Origin: Rhodocollybia butyracea
Lineage: Eukaryota; Basidiomycota; Agaricomycetes; Agaricales; Omphalotaceae
Length of the DNA: 64,000 nt
Reading direction: 5' to 3'
Assembly (NCBI GenBank): GCA_015501585.1
Contig: JADNRY010000012.1
Location: 641,047 to 705,046 of the forward strand
Position 1 is the stretch's first letter. Each line of letters begins with the position of its first letter. Position numbers and translations under genes: made by a program. Shown one piece after another: positions 11,291-21,514 of the stretch. The notes under the pieces were generated by a model. That model saw nothing but the letters and a program-made list of their open reading frames with translations. It did no database searches and was not told the DNA's origin.

Positions 11291-11770
11291 TTAACTTCAA
11301 CGGCAAACAAAACGGCGCCTTGTTGATTAGAAAATCATTTAGGACTGGACCAACAAACAAATCACGGTCATGTGATCCCGTAAGCGTTTCTCTTTGATAC
11401 CGCAGACTAACGCTATGTAGTATCAGGGCGCGGGGAGCTGCTATGTGGCAGTCTACAGTGGCTTAGAGTGGTGTGTGTGATTTAAATGAATGCCACGGTA
11501 CAGTGCAGAGCTTAGAAGCGAAAAAGGATAAGTAGTAGTATCAGAGAGTGCATGTTGCACGCTATCCTCGTAAACATGAGGAAAAGCAACAGAGCTGAAC
11601 CAAGTCCCCCTACAGGCATACTATTTACTCTGTCACTTGCAGCTCCGACCTACTACTCGTACGGATTCTGTTTATTGCTACCGTCCAGGCTGCGCCATTG
11701 GAGCTCGAAGATCCACTGATTACATTGAAAAGAATAATTAGCGTTTATGAGTTACAAAATGTTTGCCATG
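11291..11770. other. Intergenic, no gene seen
   Basis: Probable flank between the retroelement and the 3' end of the convergent methyltransferase gene. No open frame, repeat or RNA gene is supported. Confidence 0.4.
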
Positions 11771-13070
11771 TTATGCCTCCCCAGGCCAAATATCATCTGC
11801 AATCGACCTCACTAACTTGAGTTTGTTCTCCATGCCCACCATGTCAATGAGGTTGCCACCAGAGTGGCTAGCAAATCCACACTGAGGACTAACACAGATT
11901 CTCCTCAATGAATCCTCCTTCGTCTCGTTATTCCCCTTTGCAATGATCTCTGCAGCCTCATACACCCTCCTCTTCATCTCCTCCTTGTCTTCGAGTTTCG
12001 GGAATTTAGACGTCACAACACCAAGCACAACATTCTTATTTTTCGGCAAATGCGCGAGAGGTCCAAATCCTCCAGCACGAGGAGTGTCGTATTCGAGATA
12101 ATAGGTCTGGACATTAAGGTTTTGGAAGAGTTTAGTGGCGATGCGGTCGTAACCACCTTCAGAGAAGTGACGGGAACCAACAAAATTTCCTGATAAAATT
12201 GTTATAGAACGAATGAACGAGAAGATGAACGGTTTGAGGTAATACCTCGGCACAGATGGACACCAAAGTGCATGTCAGAAGGAGCTTCGGAGATACAGTC
12301 GTTATAGAGCTGGATGTATGCATCAAATGTCTCGTCGGCGGAGAGGACGTTGGTTTTGTCTTCTTCCCAACCTTTCAGCATCTTTTCGGAGCAAAAGTCT
12401 GTCGGAAAACAAGATTAGCTGGGATACCACCCGGTGGACAAGACTTACAGGCCAAGTTGGGATCATCAAACTGAACATTCCTCAATCCTGCTTTGTATAG
12501 AATATCAAGCTCGACTTGGTATGCCTTAGCGACATCAGCAAAGTATTCTTTATCATTCGCATATACATCCTTGGGATAAGCTTGCCCTTCCATGTACCGT
12601 AAATGGTACCAATTCGGAGCCGCAACGGTGAGCTTGATTTCGCCCCAGCGTTCTTTGGGGAGGAGAGATTTCAGATACTCAACCTGACTGACATATGTGG
12701 ACTCCCCCGTATGTGAGATTTTGCCTATGCAAATGACAGTCTCGCCGGGAATCTGGACTTCTTCCAAAAAAGCAGAAATATCGGGACAATATTGGCGAAA
12801 CATGGTAATAGGCGGGCCGTATATCTCTTTCGTGCCGTTGAGCGCTGGCCAAAAGGTGCCCCAGAACATGTGTCGACGGTACTCGCCATCGGTAATGGAT
12901 CTGAAGCCGAGTTCATTCTGCTTTTCGACAATGTTTTTGATAGCGACATCCTCGATAGGCGTGAGCTCCTCGGCTTTTGCTTGTTTATGATTAACAGCGT
13001 CTCGCTTCGCCAGGAGGTCGGCAGGACGGAGAAGGGAACCTAGGTGTTCAGCGCGGAAAGGCGGGGACAT
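11771..13070 (-). CDS. Cobalamin-independent methionine synthase-like (MetE C-terminal family) protein
   Basis: Three exons on the minus strand (13070-12449, 12398-12246, 12189-11771) total 1194 nt, 397 residues, with 50- and 56-nt introns. The protein begins FRAEHLGSLLRP, the usual start of stand-alone MetE-like (YxjG/UROD-superfamily) proteins, and carries SITDGEYRR, NVQFDDPNLAYF, GVHLCRGN and SPQCGFAS. The H-x-C of HLCRG and the later Cys of PQCGF match the zinc-binding residues that activate the thiol acceptor. At about 400 residues it has only the catalytic barrel and lacks the duplicated N-terminal half of true methionine synthase. The methyl donor and acceptor are therefore uncertain. 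Confidence 0.85.
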
Positions 13071-13440
13071 ACTCGATGGGGACAGGATGAGAACTAGATA
13101 GTGGTGGGGTGAGGAAGGCAACAATCTGAGAAGATGATCCGATTTTGTTTCTGCAGCTAGCTCCTTCGATCGCTTTCTTCTCAGACTAAACCCGCGGTTG
13201 GCCTGGCATAGTTCACACGGGCGTTGAAATCAAGTTGAAATATCAGCTAATAATATCAGCTGGCTAAAAAAATATGAAACTTTGAGGCGGGGAAACCATA
13301 TTATCCTCCTTGGATCGGTACCGGTCCCTGCTTAAGATTTTAATTGGTTGGATATATTCACACGATAATTCCCTGCCTACTTCCCTTTACTGTAGTTCGA
13401 AGTGAAAGAACAAACACCGTGTTTGCAGACCGTATACTCT

Positions 13441-14065
13441 CTAGCCGACACATGCTTCAGTTAAACGACCATCAGCTGTCAATTCTAAGCGCATCTCATA
13501 CCAGGGCCTGATTCCATGTTGAACTTTACTTTTACCCACAAGCTCGAAGCCAGCTTTGGAGTATAGCGGTATGAGTTCCTCGTGGGCGATGAGCAAAATC
13601 CGCCCTACTTTTGGTTGCAGGGACTCTGCTCTAGCAATGTATTCGAGTAAAAGTTGCGAAGCAACTCCTTGTCGTCGATATGAGGTAGAGACGCAGACAG
13701 AATGGATGCATATAGAGGATCCGTGAGGGGCATGATGCAACATTGATTCATGTGTGAGAGTTAGATCGGGAGCGCGAGTACCGCAGATGAAGCCAATGAG
13801 CTCGGATGTGGGGATGAACGCGCCTAGGAAGAGGTCCCCAGCTTTAGATTGACGGAGGCTGACAGCCCATGTTTAGACTCGTAGTAATGGATTGCTTTTC
13901 AGACATTACCGGAATGATTCAAGAGATGCAGCTTCATCTGCAGGATATCCTGGTATGATGTAGGTGTGTGAATATTCCCAGTGAGTTCTACAACATACCT
14001 TCCAGTTCTAGTTGGATCGCATTCTCGAGCTGGTCAACGGAAACAAGATCAAATGTGAAAGCCAT
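13441..14065 (-). CDS. GNAT-family N-acetyltransferase (polyamine/arylalkylamine type)
   Basis: Three exons (14065-13999, 13949-13910, 13858-13441) total 525 nt, 174 residues, in frame. The first exons give EGYPADEAASLESFR, characteristic of arylalkylamine or polyamine acetyltransferases such as yeast Paa1. The acetyl-CoA loop is STSYRRQGVASQLL (R-x-x-G-x-A). IHSVCV before it and LYSKAGFELVG after it are typical GNAT strands. It would transfer acetyl from acetyl-CoA to a small amine. Its start codon lies only 32 bp from a tRNA gene on the other strand. The substrate is inferred from the family only. Confidence 0.85.
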
Positions 14066-14097
14066 GACTTCAAATCTGTACTGGAGCGTCTAGTCGT

Positions 14098-14194
14098 GGC
14101 CTGATGGTCTAGAAGTATGATTCTCCCTTCGGGACGACCCGCAACTTCGTTGTATAAATGGGAGAGGTCCCGGGTTCAATTCCCGGTCAGGCCC
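14098..14194 (+). tRNA. tRNA-Pro (CGG) with a 25-nt intron
   Basis: The acceptor stem GGCCTGA (14098-14104) pairs with TCAGGCC (14187-14193), with discriminator C. The anticodon stem CTCCC (14123-14127) pairs with GGGAG (14160-14164) around loop bases TT-CGG-G, giving anticodon CGG at 14130-14132. An intron at 14134-14158, one base 3' of the anticodon, is in the canonical eukaryotic position. The T-arm CCGGG-TTCAATT-CCCGG is perfect. The D-loop reads TAGAAG where most fungal tRNA-Pro have a GG pair, so the base equivalent to G18 appears to be A; this may weaken D-loop/T-loop contact. Confidence 0.9.
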
Positions 14195-14267
14195 ATGCAA
14201 ACGTAATTTTTTCCCTTACAGAATCCTTCGTGAGCAAAATTCAGGTTCTATTTGTCCAATCAATGCC

Positions 14268-15810
14268 CTACAATATCTCCCATCCGAATTCCTCCTGGAA
14301 AATCCTTTCTGCTTCCTTTAGTCTTTTACACACTTCCACAACTTTGTCGTCAGAGACGTTGGCAACAGAAAAGCGAATATATCTATCAAGGTCGTTTTCT
14401 TTCATGTCCACTGCTCGTGTCACAGTTCTGTTAAAAGCTTAATTCAGTGTTGTGGAAATTAAACTTACCCTTGTCGAAAAAGAATGCTCCAGGCAATAAC
14501 CTTACACCCACTTCTTCCATCAAGCTTCGACAAACTTCTTCACTCCCGTGCCCAGGGAAAGGGTGCTGGACAAACGCATAGTACGCACCTAGGAGGACGA
14601 GGTGGTTGGGAAAAATAAAGACACATGTCAAAGCTTCTAGACACACCTTGGCTCAAGATTTTCCATTTAGGTGCCTCCTTCTCTAAGGTTGACTTGAACA
14701 ACCGTTGTCGCGCTTGAACAGCCAATGCGGTGGATTGTATATCCGGCCGCAGAGCAGAAAGCGTCGGAATTGGGCCCAACATAGGCCCATCTAACTCTGT
14801 ACTAGGTGTATTAGGCGTAGTGGAAGGAGGAGTAGGACTAAGCTGAAGTGACGATGGTAATGGAGATGCAAGCGCTAGCTGTGGAAGTCTGGGTGCACAA
14901 ATTTGTAGTGTATCTAAAACTTTCGCTATCTCCTTCAATAGCTCTGGAGCCGCAGTTATTGCACCAAGACGATGTCCAGGGATGCGGTAGGACTTGGAGA
15001 AAGAATATAGTGAGATTATTGTTGAGCGCCAGTTTAGTTCGGATGATTTTAGGAACAAGCCATGCGGAGAAATGCCTGGCGGGACGATGAAATCTCGGTA
15101 TGTTTCGTCCAATATTAATGCAATTTTCCGTTCATGGGCGAGCTTTGCAAATTCGAAGAGTGTTTCTGGGCTATATATGGCTCCAGTAGGGTTATTCGGT
15201 GTTACTAGTGCAATAGCACGGGTTTTCGAGGAGATCAAAGATGCGGCGACGGAAGGAGAAGGAAAGAAGGAAGATGAAGGCAATGTTATGAGGGGGACTG
15301 GTTTGACGCCCAGGAGTGTGAGAGTCATTCTGTGAAGTAAGTATGAGCCAACATCTGAAAGAGAAATATTCGGTGTATATTCTTACTGGTGATTAAAATA
15401 CCAGGGTACAGGTAAGATCACTTCATCTCCGCGGAAGCGATGGTCATGATTGTTGCAACAAACGCCAGATTACAACCAGAGGTAATCGCAACGTCTGAAG
15501 ATGTAATATCCACTTGATCTGACTCTTTGTTTGAGCCAAGACCGTATATAACCTTCATCTCTTTCGCTAGTGCGCTCCTGATGGTGAGTTCACCTTCCGC
15601 AGGACAGTATCCAAATGCATCTTGCCTTAGAGCCGTGTCACGCAAGGATTGTTGGAGAATCATATGTGGTGCTGTACCGGGTACACCTTGACTCATATCG
15701 TAAGGTTCCCCAATAACACGTCCTGGTTTTGTAACCCATTTGTATGCCGCTGGAATTGGAGGTGATATAGTCGACAATACGGACTTGGATAATTTGAAGG
15801 AGAGTGACAT
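14268..15810 (-). CDS. PLP-dependent class I/II aminotransferase, with frame break(s)
   Basis: Minus-strand gene with introns 15330-15386, 14589-14646 and about 14428-14468. Fold-type I hallmarks are present: GYCPAEGELTIRSALA, ITSGCNLAF, LVTPNNPTGAIY, LILDETYRDF and the PLP-lysine segment SFSKSYRIPGHRLGA. The C-terminus DRYIRFSVANVSDDKV is also typical. It would transfer amino groups between amino and 2-oxo acids. Near 15425-15430 the frame must shift by one base to pass from MTIAS into GDEVILPVPWYF, with no intron possible. The last splice junction also leaves the phase wrong by one base. The gene is either a recent pseudogene or carries sequence errors. Confidence 0.75.
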
Positions 15811-16310
15811 TTTTGAGCTATCGATGTTGATATTTAAGCGCCTGTTGAGGAGTTTTAGCGCCCAAGCTTACTCCGGATCAATTGCTTGAAGACATACGTT
15901 CACTTGTTCGCCCAACTGTCGCAAGCGGGTGATGTATGGCTCTTTCACTGACCATCTCTGACTAGTTCGATTGCTTTTTTGGATATGGAGATGACTTGGA
16001 CTCTAATGGTTTCAATTTTGGTAAGGCCAGTATGTTTGATGTTGACAGAGTGTATGCTCGTTAGCTCAAGTTAAAAATTGCTGGACATCTGTTACTACCC
16101 TCGGTTTGTATTGTCCTGACACAGCAATGAAACTCGCAATCCATGATTATATCTTAATATCCCTTGTTCAGCCGATCGAATATAACTTCTGTCCACAAAG
16201 AGCGGTACATTATCGTTGGGCTTTGTGAAGATTGCTGTACTGAGGCTCTCAACGACCCTGTAGTGTTTCCGTTGACTTCGGGTTCAATTTCATTAAAAGC
16301 TCACTAGACA
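15811..16310. other. Divergent intergenic region
   Basis: About 500 bp between the aminotransferase start (minus) and the seven-helix protein start (plus). No gene or repeat seen; it must hold both promoters. Confidence 0.4.
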
Positions 16311-17617
16311 ATGATTTTTCGGCCAAAACTAGGCTCCAGAAAAATGTCAGGCCTCGACGACGAAACAGTAAACCAGCTTCAAGAGAATACGATCACAACC
16401 ACTATTGGCGGAATATTCTACGGTACTTGCGGTGTAATCCCTACGTATCATCTTACCAACTTGTTATAGGATTGTATGTCGTCTTGGCTATCATTGCTAC
16501 CTGCATGCTGCTGTAAGCGCCTACGAATCCTACGACATATTCTTACTGAGAATTTTATAGTAGACGAGGCCTACGGCACTCTGTTGCACGTTCATCTCTG
16601 TTTGCGTTGAATCTAGTCATGTTCATCGGCCAAACGCTCAATCTCGTTGCCATCACCGTCTCAGAGCTCAAAATCATGAAATCTCTCGGAACGACTCCTT
16701 ATGACCCAACAGTTGCTTTAGTACACTGGAGGTGTTGATTGTTATTTTTCCTCGAATAAATGTAAGAAATTACTTGCAAGTTCCATACAGGTTGTTAATG
16801 GCCATTCAAAGTATTTTCTTAGCGATGTGATCGTTGTATGGAGAGCTTGGATTCTCTACAATGACCGATTTTACCTTCGTATTCTCCTGGGACTTTGCGT
16901 ACTTGGGTCACTAGGTAATTTCTGTTCTCTCAATCGCTGAGGCTTTTTGGTCTTGACGAGTGCATACTACGTTTCCCTCCTTTTAGTCGGAGTCTCTCTA
17001 GATTCTGTCTTTGTCTTGCTGGAAGCCTTCACCAATAGTACCGGCGAAGCAAACTCTTTGACCAAAATTCGAGTACTCATGCCTACGATGCTTCTCATTA
17101 CCAATTTTACAGCGACTGTCATTATCACAATGAAAACTTGGTTAGTACGGTTGTGTTAGATCTGCAATACCCTCTCTGAGACCCGAACAGGGACTACAGA
17201 CGCACTATAAAACTTGATTTGGGCCACACTTCACAAAAATCTGACGTGGAACAGATACTTCTTCTCCTACTCGAGTCTGGTTTGATCTATTGCGCATGCT
17301 GGGTTTGTATATCGTTACACTTTTAGTTGCCTCTCTCATCCTTAGTCCAGATCGCCTCTATAATTTCACAAACCCCGGAGCACTTTCTTTCGCTGGCCGG
17401 AATGTTTTTGCGACATTACTTCCACACCTTACAGTAAGTTATACATAATCGCGTGCACCAGTGTCCTAATTTCAATACTCTCCAGGCTATTTATCCAACT
17501 CTTATCATCATACTGGTGACCGCACAAAAGTCCTACTCCGAATCCTCGACTCTAAGCGTTGCTCAGTCCTCGTTACAATTTTCATCGACACCCCTAGAAA
17601 CAGCTGAAGATAAGTAG
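16311..17617 (+). CDS. Multi-pass (about seven-helix) membrane protein of an Agaricomycete-specific family
   Basis: About eight exons; introns at 16423-16469, 16513-16560, 16732-16790, 16915-16986 and 17141-17190 all join in phase. Hydrophobic segments alternate with short loops: YVVLAIIATCMLL, SLFALNLVMFIGQ, LLMAIQSIFLSDVIVVWRAW, LRILLGLCVLGS, TMLLITNFTATVII, QILLLLLESGLIYC and TAIYPTLIIILV. The VVWRAWILY and YRRTIK segments recur in this mushroom family, which has no known ligand or enzymatic function. The start could be 16311 or the in-frame ATG at 16344. The junction near 17303-17350 is off by one base with every canonical splice pair I tried, so the penultimate exon is uncertain or broken. 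Confidence 0.65.
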
Positions 17618-17942
17618 AGAAAAGCCAAGCCACCATCATCGACGTTCCAAGTCGTTTGTGTATGCTTTACTTAGCTAGTACTAAGATAAGCTTATTCCTC
17701 TAGGCAGCCTTATCATTCTCCTGTCCTTGTGCATAGTACTTACTACTTACCTGTAATAATAAGTTATTCGAATACCATGCGTCCGCGCGCTTATATAGGC
17801 GCACATCTGTTTTACAAGTTAACATTCATCTCTATCCTAGAAGTTCATTTGCGTACACTTGCGCCCTCAATTGCTTGCTATGTACGTGAACTTTCTTCAT
17901 ACAAACCTGACCATTAGTAACAAGAAGAATCTGCAGTCCACT

Positions 17943-19059
17943 ATGACGATTACTTTGGAAGACGCACAGAAGGTGATCTCAAAGACGTTCTCCAACACGC
18001 AGTATTCGCGCGTTATTGCTATATCAGAAGTCCAAAATAAAGATTCATATAGGCTAGTCTCAGTCATTCGACGCGAAAAACTCGATGTTCATGGTATACG
18101 TAGCCGTACACGGAACAACAAAACCTACATACTTGATCTAGCATCGTCTGCAGAATGCCCTCCGACACATACTTCCTTCATCACCTTCACCATCTCAGTT
18201 TCCACCGAGGAACCTACTCCTGCTTACCATCCAACACTCTCAAAGTCTACGCTCAGCTTATCACGATGATCCACAGGCAAACGTCCATTCCTATTGGGCA
18301 ACCGCTTCTCGACACATCGACGAGCATAATTCCTTATCCGTATCTTCTTACACCTCCTCAGCCAATTCAGTCGAGCTCGATTATACCTCTTTCCTTGGCC
18401 CGGTCGCAAAATCTCCTCACAGATCCGCAAAAGGTCTTCATTGACCTAACCATAGGTCAACTCTTGGGACAACTTCACTCTGGGGTGCAGAACGACTGGT
18501 TTGGTCGTCCGACTACCTCTCAGCCAGAGGAACCATCTTACAGCTGGGGACAGACATTCATCGAACTGCTCGAGCCTCTTCTTGAGCGTGCTCACGAAGC
18601 AGAGATTGACCTGGGAACACCTTATGAAGAACTTCAAAGGTTCCTGTCTAGGGCGATCGCTTTTTCTTTGTTCGACGATGTAGATGTTCCTTCACTAATT
18701 TGGTTCACTGGGTCTGAGGACGATATCTACATTACCCGCCTAGCGAGAGTGACCCGGCAATTCAAGTTGGCGCGATACTGCCAAACCTGGGACATGCTCT
18801 TTGGGGCGATCGACTTCTTGAGACGTTCTTTTTACCTCCTGCGCCTTCTGAAGCTGTTAAAGAAGGATATGTAGGGGGTGGTGGCGAGCCATTGTTGACC
18901 TTTCCGAGACAGAAGACGAAAAGACTATGGTATACTGTATTCCTGGCGCTTGTGGTCCTTTTTGAGAGGGATGGGTTGCAAGTAGACGAGACGAAATCAT
19001 GGGCGCTCGGTACGTTGAAGCACTGTACCAAGGCCTTGAAAGATGCGCCTATTTTCTGA
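17943..19059 (+). pseudogene. APH/kinase-like fold protein, frame-disrupted
   Basis: Three frames in succession read as one protein. The first starts at 17943 (MTITLEDAQKVISK). It passes near 18150-18250 into a frame containing TSIPIGQPLLDTS, SIIPYPYLL, LLGQLHSGVQNDWFG and SFSLFDDVDVPSLIWFTG-like sequence. It then passes near 18740 into ILPNLGHALWGDRLLETFF, GGGGEPLLTFPRQKTKRLW and ALGTLKHCTKALKDAP, with a stop at 19057-19059. The LHS-x-QNDWFG and VPxPxxLLDTS patterns suggest the aminoglycoside-phosphotransferase-like kinase fold. I do not see the catalytic H-x-D-x(4)-N motif, so activity is doubtful even before the breaks. No introns fit the breaks. Confidence 0.4.
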
Positions 19060-20130
19060 ACAATTAGTATTGCTACACTCAATCGCAGTTACCCGTATAC
19101 ATAACTGAACGAACTACGCTTATTCGTAAAACAGGTGTGGGGTGCGACGTGGATCAAACGCAGTGGGCACCCAGGCTATTCCATTACGAGGATGCAGCAT
19201 GAAAATCCTTACGGGAGCGGTGGGGGGAACCACGCAAAGTGCTAGAGGAGCATTCCACTCGAGAACTGGATTGACTTTGAGTTCTGGCAGGTCTTCCGGG
19301 AGATGACATCTACACTGTCATTGGCAGTGAAACCGAGGAATAGCGCCTATGTAAGAGCATTGAAATGTTGAAGGCTAGCTGAATTGCGTGCTCGAGTGAA
19401 GTTTTAACATTCTTTCTGTTAAACTTGAAACTAGATAACCTTAAGGGTATTTCAAGAACGATATAACGATAACGGAGGTGAACGAAAAGTTTCAGCTGTC
19501 AGTCGGAGGTGAAGAAAACGTGTCGTTTACTAGTCAAGTGGAACTCTCCTCGGTAGAGATTTTGACGTTATAGCTCGCCGCGGGAGCTCCTAGGGAGGAG
19601 CTGTAGGAGGCGGTGGTGGATCGAACCGAAAATAATCGATTCTTTGCAGACTCATGGAGCTTGGCTGTCGGGGATTTCGGCCTGAGGCGTTCAAAGAGGT
19701 TGGGATCGTATTGTGGTTAAAGCCTGATTACAAGCAAGAAAGCCGTCGGTTTTCCAGCGATTTGTATTTTTCTGGAAGAGTGGAGCTACAGTTAACTTGT
19801 ACTGCGACGTCAGCTGACGTCAGAATGTCCCGGTCAAAGCTGTACTTACAATTCGTAATATGTATCTCCTTTCTTTTTTCTTTTCTTTAGTTGCAAAGCT
19901 GAGTACTGAGTACTGAGTACTGACATATACTGTTACTTGTAATACTATCCATACTTTGACCTGTAATGTCAAGCCATATGCATCATGATGGGACAGTCGT
20001 CAAGGCCACACATCATTCTGTCAACTTCACTGTGCGCTGTAGTTTCTGTGCTTGTTTCCTTCTCTTCTTCACCCTCTGTGTTTATATTCCATTCATTTCA
20101 AACCAACTCTCGTTCAAAGCTTTCAGCTAA
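19060..20130. other. Intergenic; short direct repeat
   Basis: About 1 kb with no supported gene. A heptamer GAGTACT is repeated three times in tandem near 19900-19921. Otherwise nothing recognised. Confidence 0.4.
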
Positions 20131-21097
20131 ATGGCACCAGGGTTCACTTCTGTGGGAAGAAAAAAAGTAGCGGTTCATGGTCTGTTTTTGGAAATCTGGC
20201 TAGAATTATTTTCGCTCAATGATACTCTCCATGCAGTCGCTCTTTATCTTGTGAACATTATCGTGCTTGCCTTGGCCGCGCGGATAAACTCGTTTCAGCA
20301 GTTCTTCTGTGAGCCTTGTCCGACAATAAGATTTCGTTGGATAAACTGAATCGATTAAACTACACAGTTGCGGCTGACCTTTTCCCCCTCGGACTGTCCA
20401 TAACCACACTCGTCATTCTCACTGTTATGTGCGCGTTTCTACCCTAGTACCTGTTTCAGAATTCAAACCAATTGCAGGCTATTCCTCGATTTCGCCACTG
20501 AGAACTCGTATACGGGCCGGCCCCAGTGTCAGTTGTCTTGTCTTTGCAATTCTCAAGTTTTGTTCTCATCTTATCTAGTTGAAGTTGGCGTTTTTGGTGT
20601 CCTATCAGTGTTTTGGCTTGGTGAGCAGTGTACTGATTAGTATTCACCGACATCAATTAACTATCATTAGCCTTCAATGCTTTCTCTACTTCGCGTTGGC
20701 GCAATGCACCTTTGGCCTGCTCGACCATCCCCTCCGGTTTGTCCCCCCAGTTTTTGCTCGATTTTCAAAACTCTCTAAACGCAGTACAGGATTTGACGAT
20801 GTCCGAACTTGGTGTCAGGATCTTCAAGCGCTGAAAGCCTTCGTATGGGTAGAATGGTTGATATGTATGTAACACGCGCTCTCATAGTCGTTCTATTCAC
20901 CAATCATTCCTCCAGTCTTTTTCACAGCGTTCATCACCCTCCGCTACACAATCTCTCAGAACAATCGCGGTAATAAACACATTTTCCGCATGCCTCTTTC
21001 GCGCTATTCACCCAGCTTGAGGAATGACACCAGTGCTGTCCCTGACTACATGCGCAACAGTGAATTCTTGCAATTCTCTGCTGACCCCAAGTTTTAG
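20131..21097 (+). CDS. MARVEL-domain-like four-helix membrane protein
   Basis: Eight exons (20131-20179, 20237-20308, 20368-20428, 20478-20527, 20579-20620, 20671-20740, 20785-20864, 20916-21097) total 606 nt, 201 residues, all in phase. Four hydrophobic stretches are seen: ALYLVNIIVLALAAR, LGLSITTLVILTVM, VGVFGVLSVFWLAF and WLIFFFTAFITLRYT. These are followed by a hydrophilic tail (RGNKHIFRMPLSRYSPS). The helix-helix-helix pattern with the FxVLxVFWLxFNAFSTSRW segment and WCQDLQALKAFVWVEW before the last helix is typical of fungal MARVEL-type proteins, which associate with membrane apposition or vesicle trafficking. Function is inferred from fold only. All seven introns are 44-59 nt. Confidence 0.7.
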
Positions 21098-21514
21098 TTT
21101 TCTGGTGACCAGCATTGGGTCAGTCTGAGGTGGCAGAAGGTTGATAGTACGATAAAGTCCCTGCAGAGCGGGCATCCTTTACGGTGTAACCATTTTTCCT
21201 TCTTTCCGGAACACTTGAAATTATTTTCATTCGATTGCTATTCGGTTGATCTTTCAATACGATTTGTGTATCATACCCAGCTTTTGCTTTCTGGAGCTAC
21301 ATCTAGCTACAGATGTGATCGGGCTTTCCAGCCTCATGTACTTAGACGAGTTGGCGTCAAGAGTATTGTGGTAACTTTCAGCGCTCAGTTCCGGATCTCT
21401 CGGCGATCTCTTTCGATCCTTTCGAACCTTGACTCGATGATTGCCCAAATAAGTTTCTTGGGCCATGAAACGACATGTGGTTCAAGCTAAAAATGTTTTA
21501 CAAGGATAGATGAA
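21098..21514. other. Convergent 3' spacer
   Basis: About 400 bp between two converging genes; no feature recognised. Confidence 0.4.
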
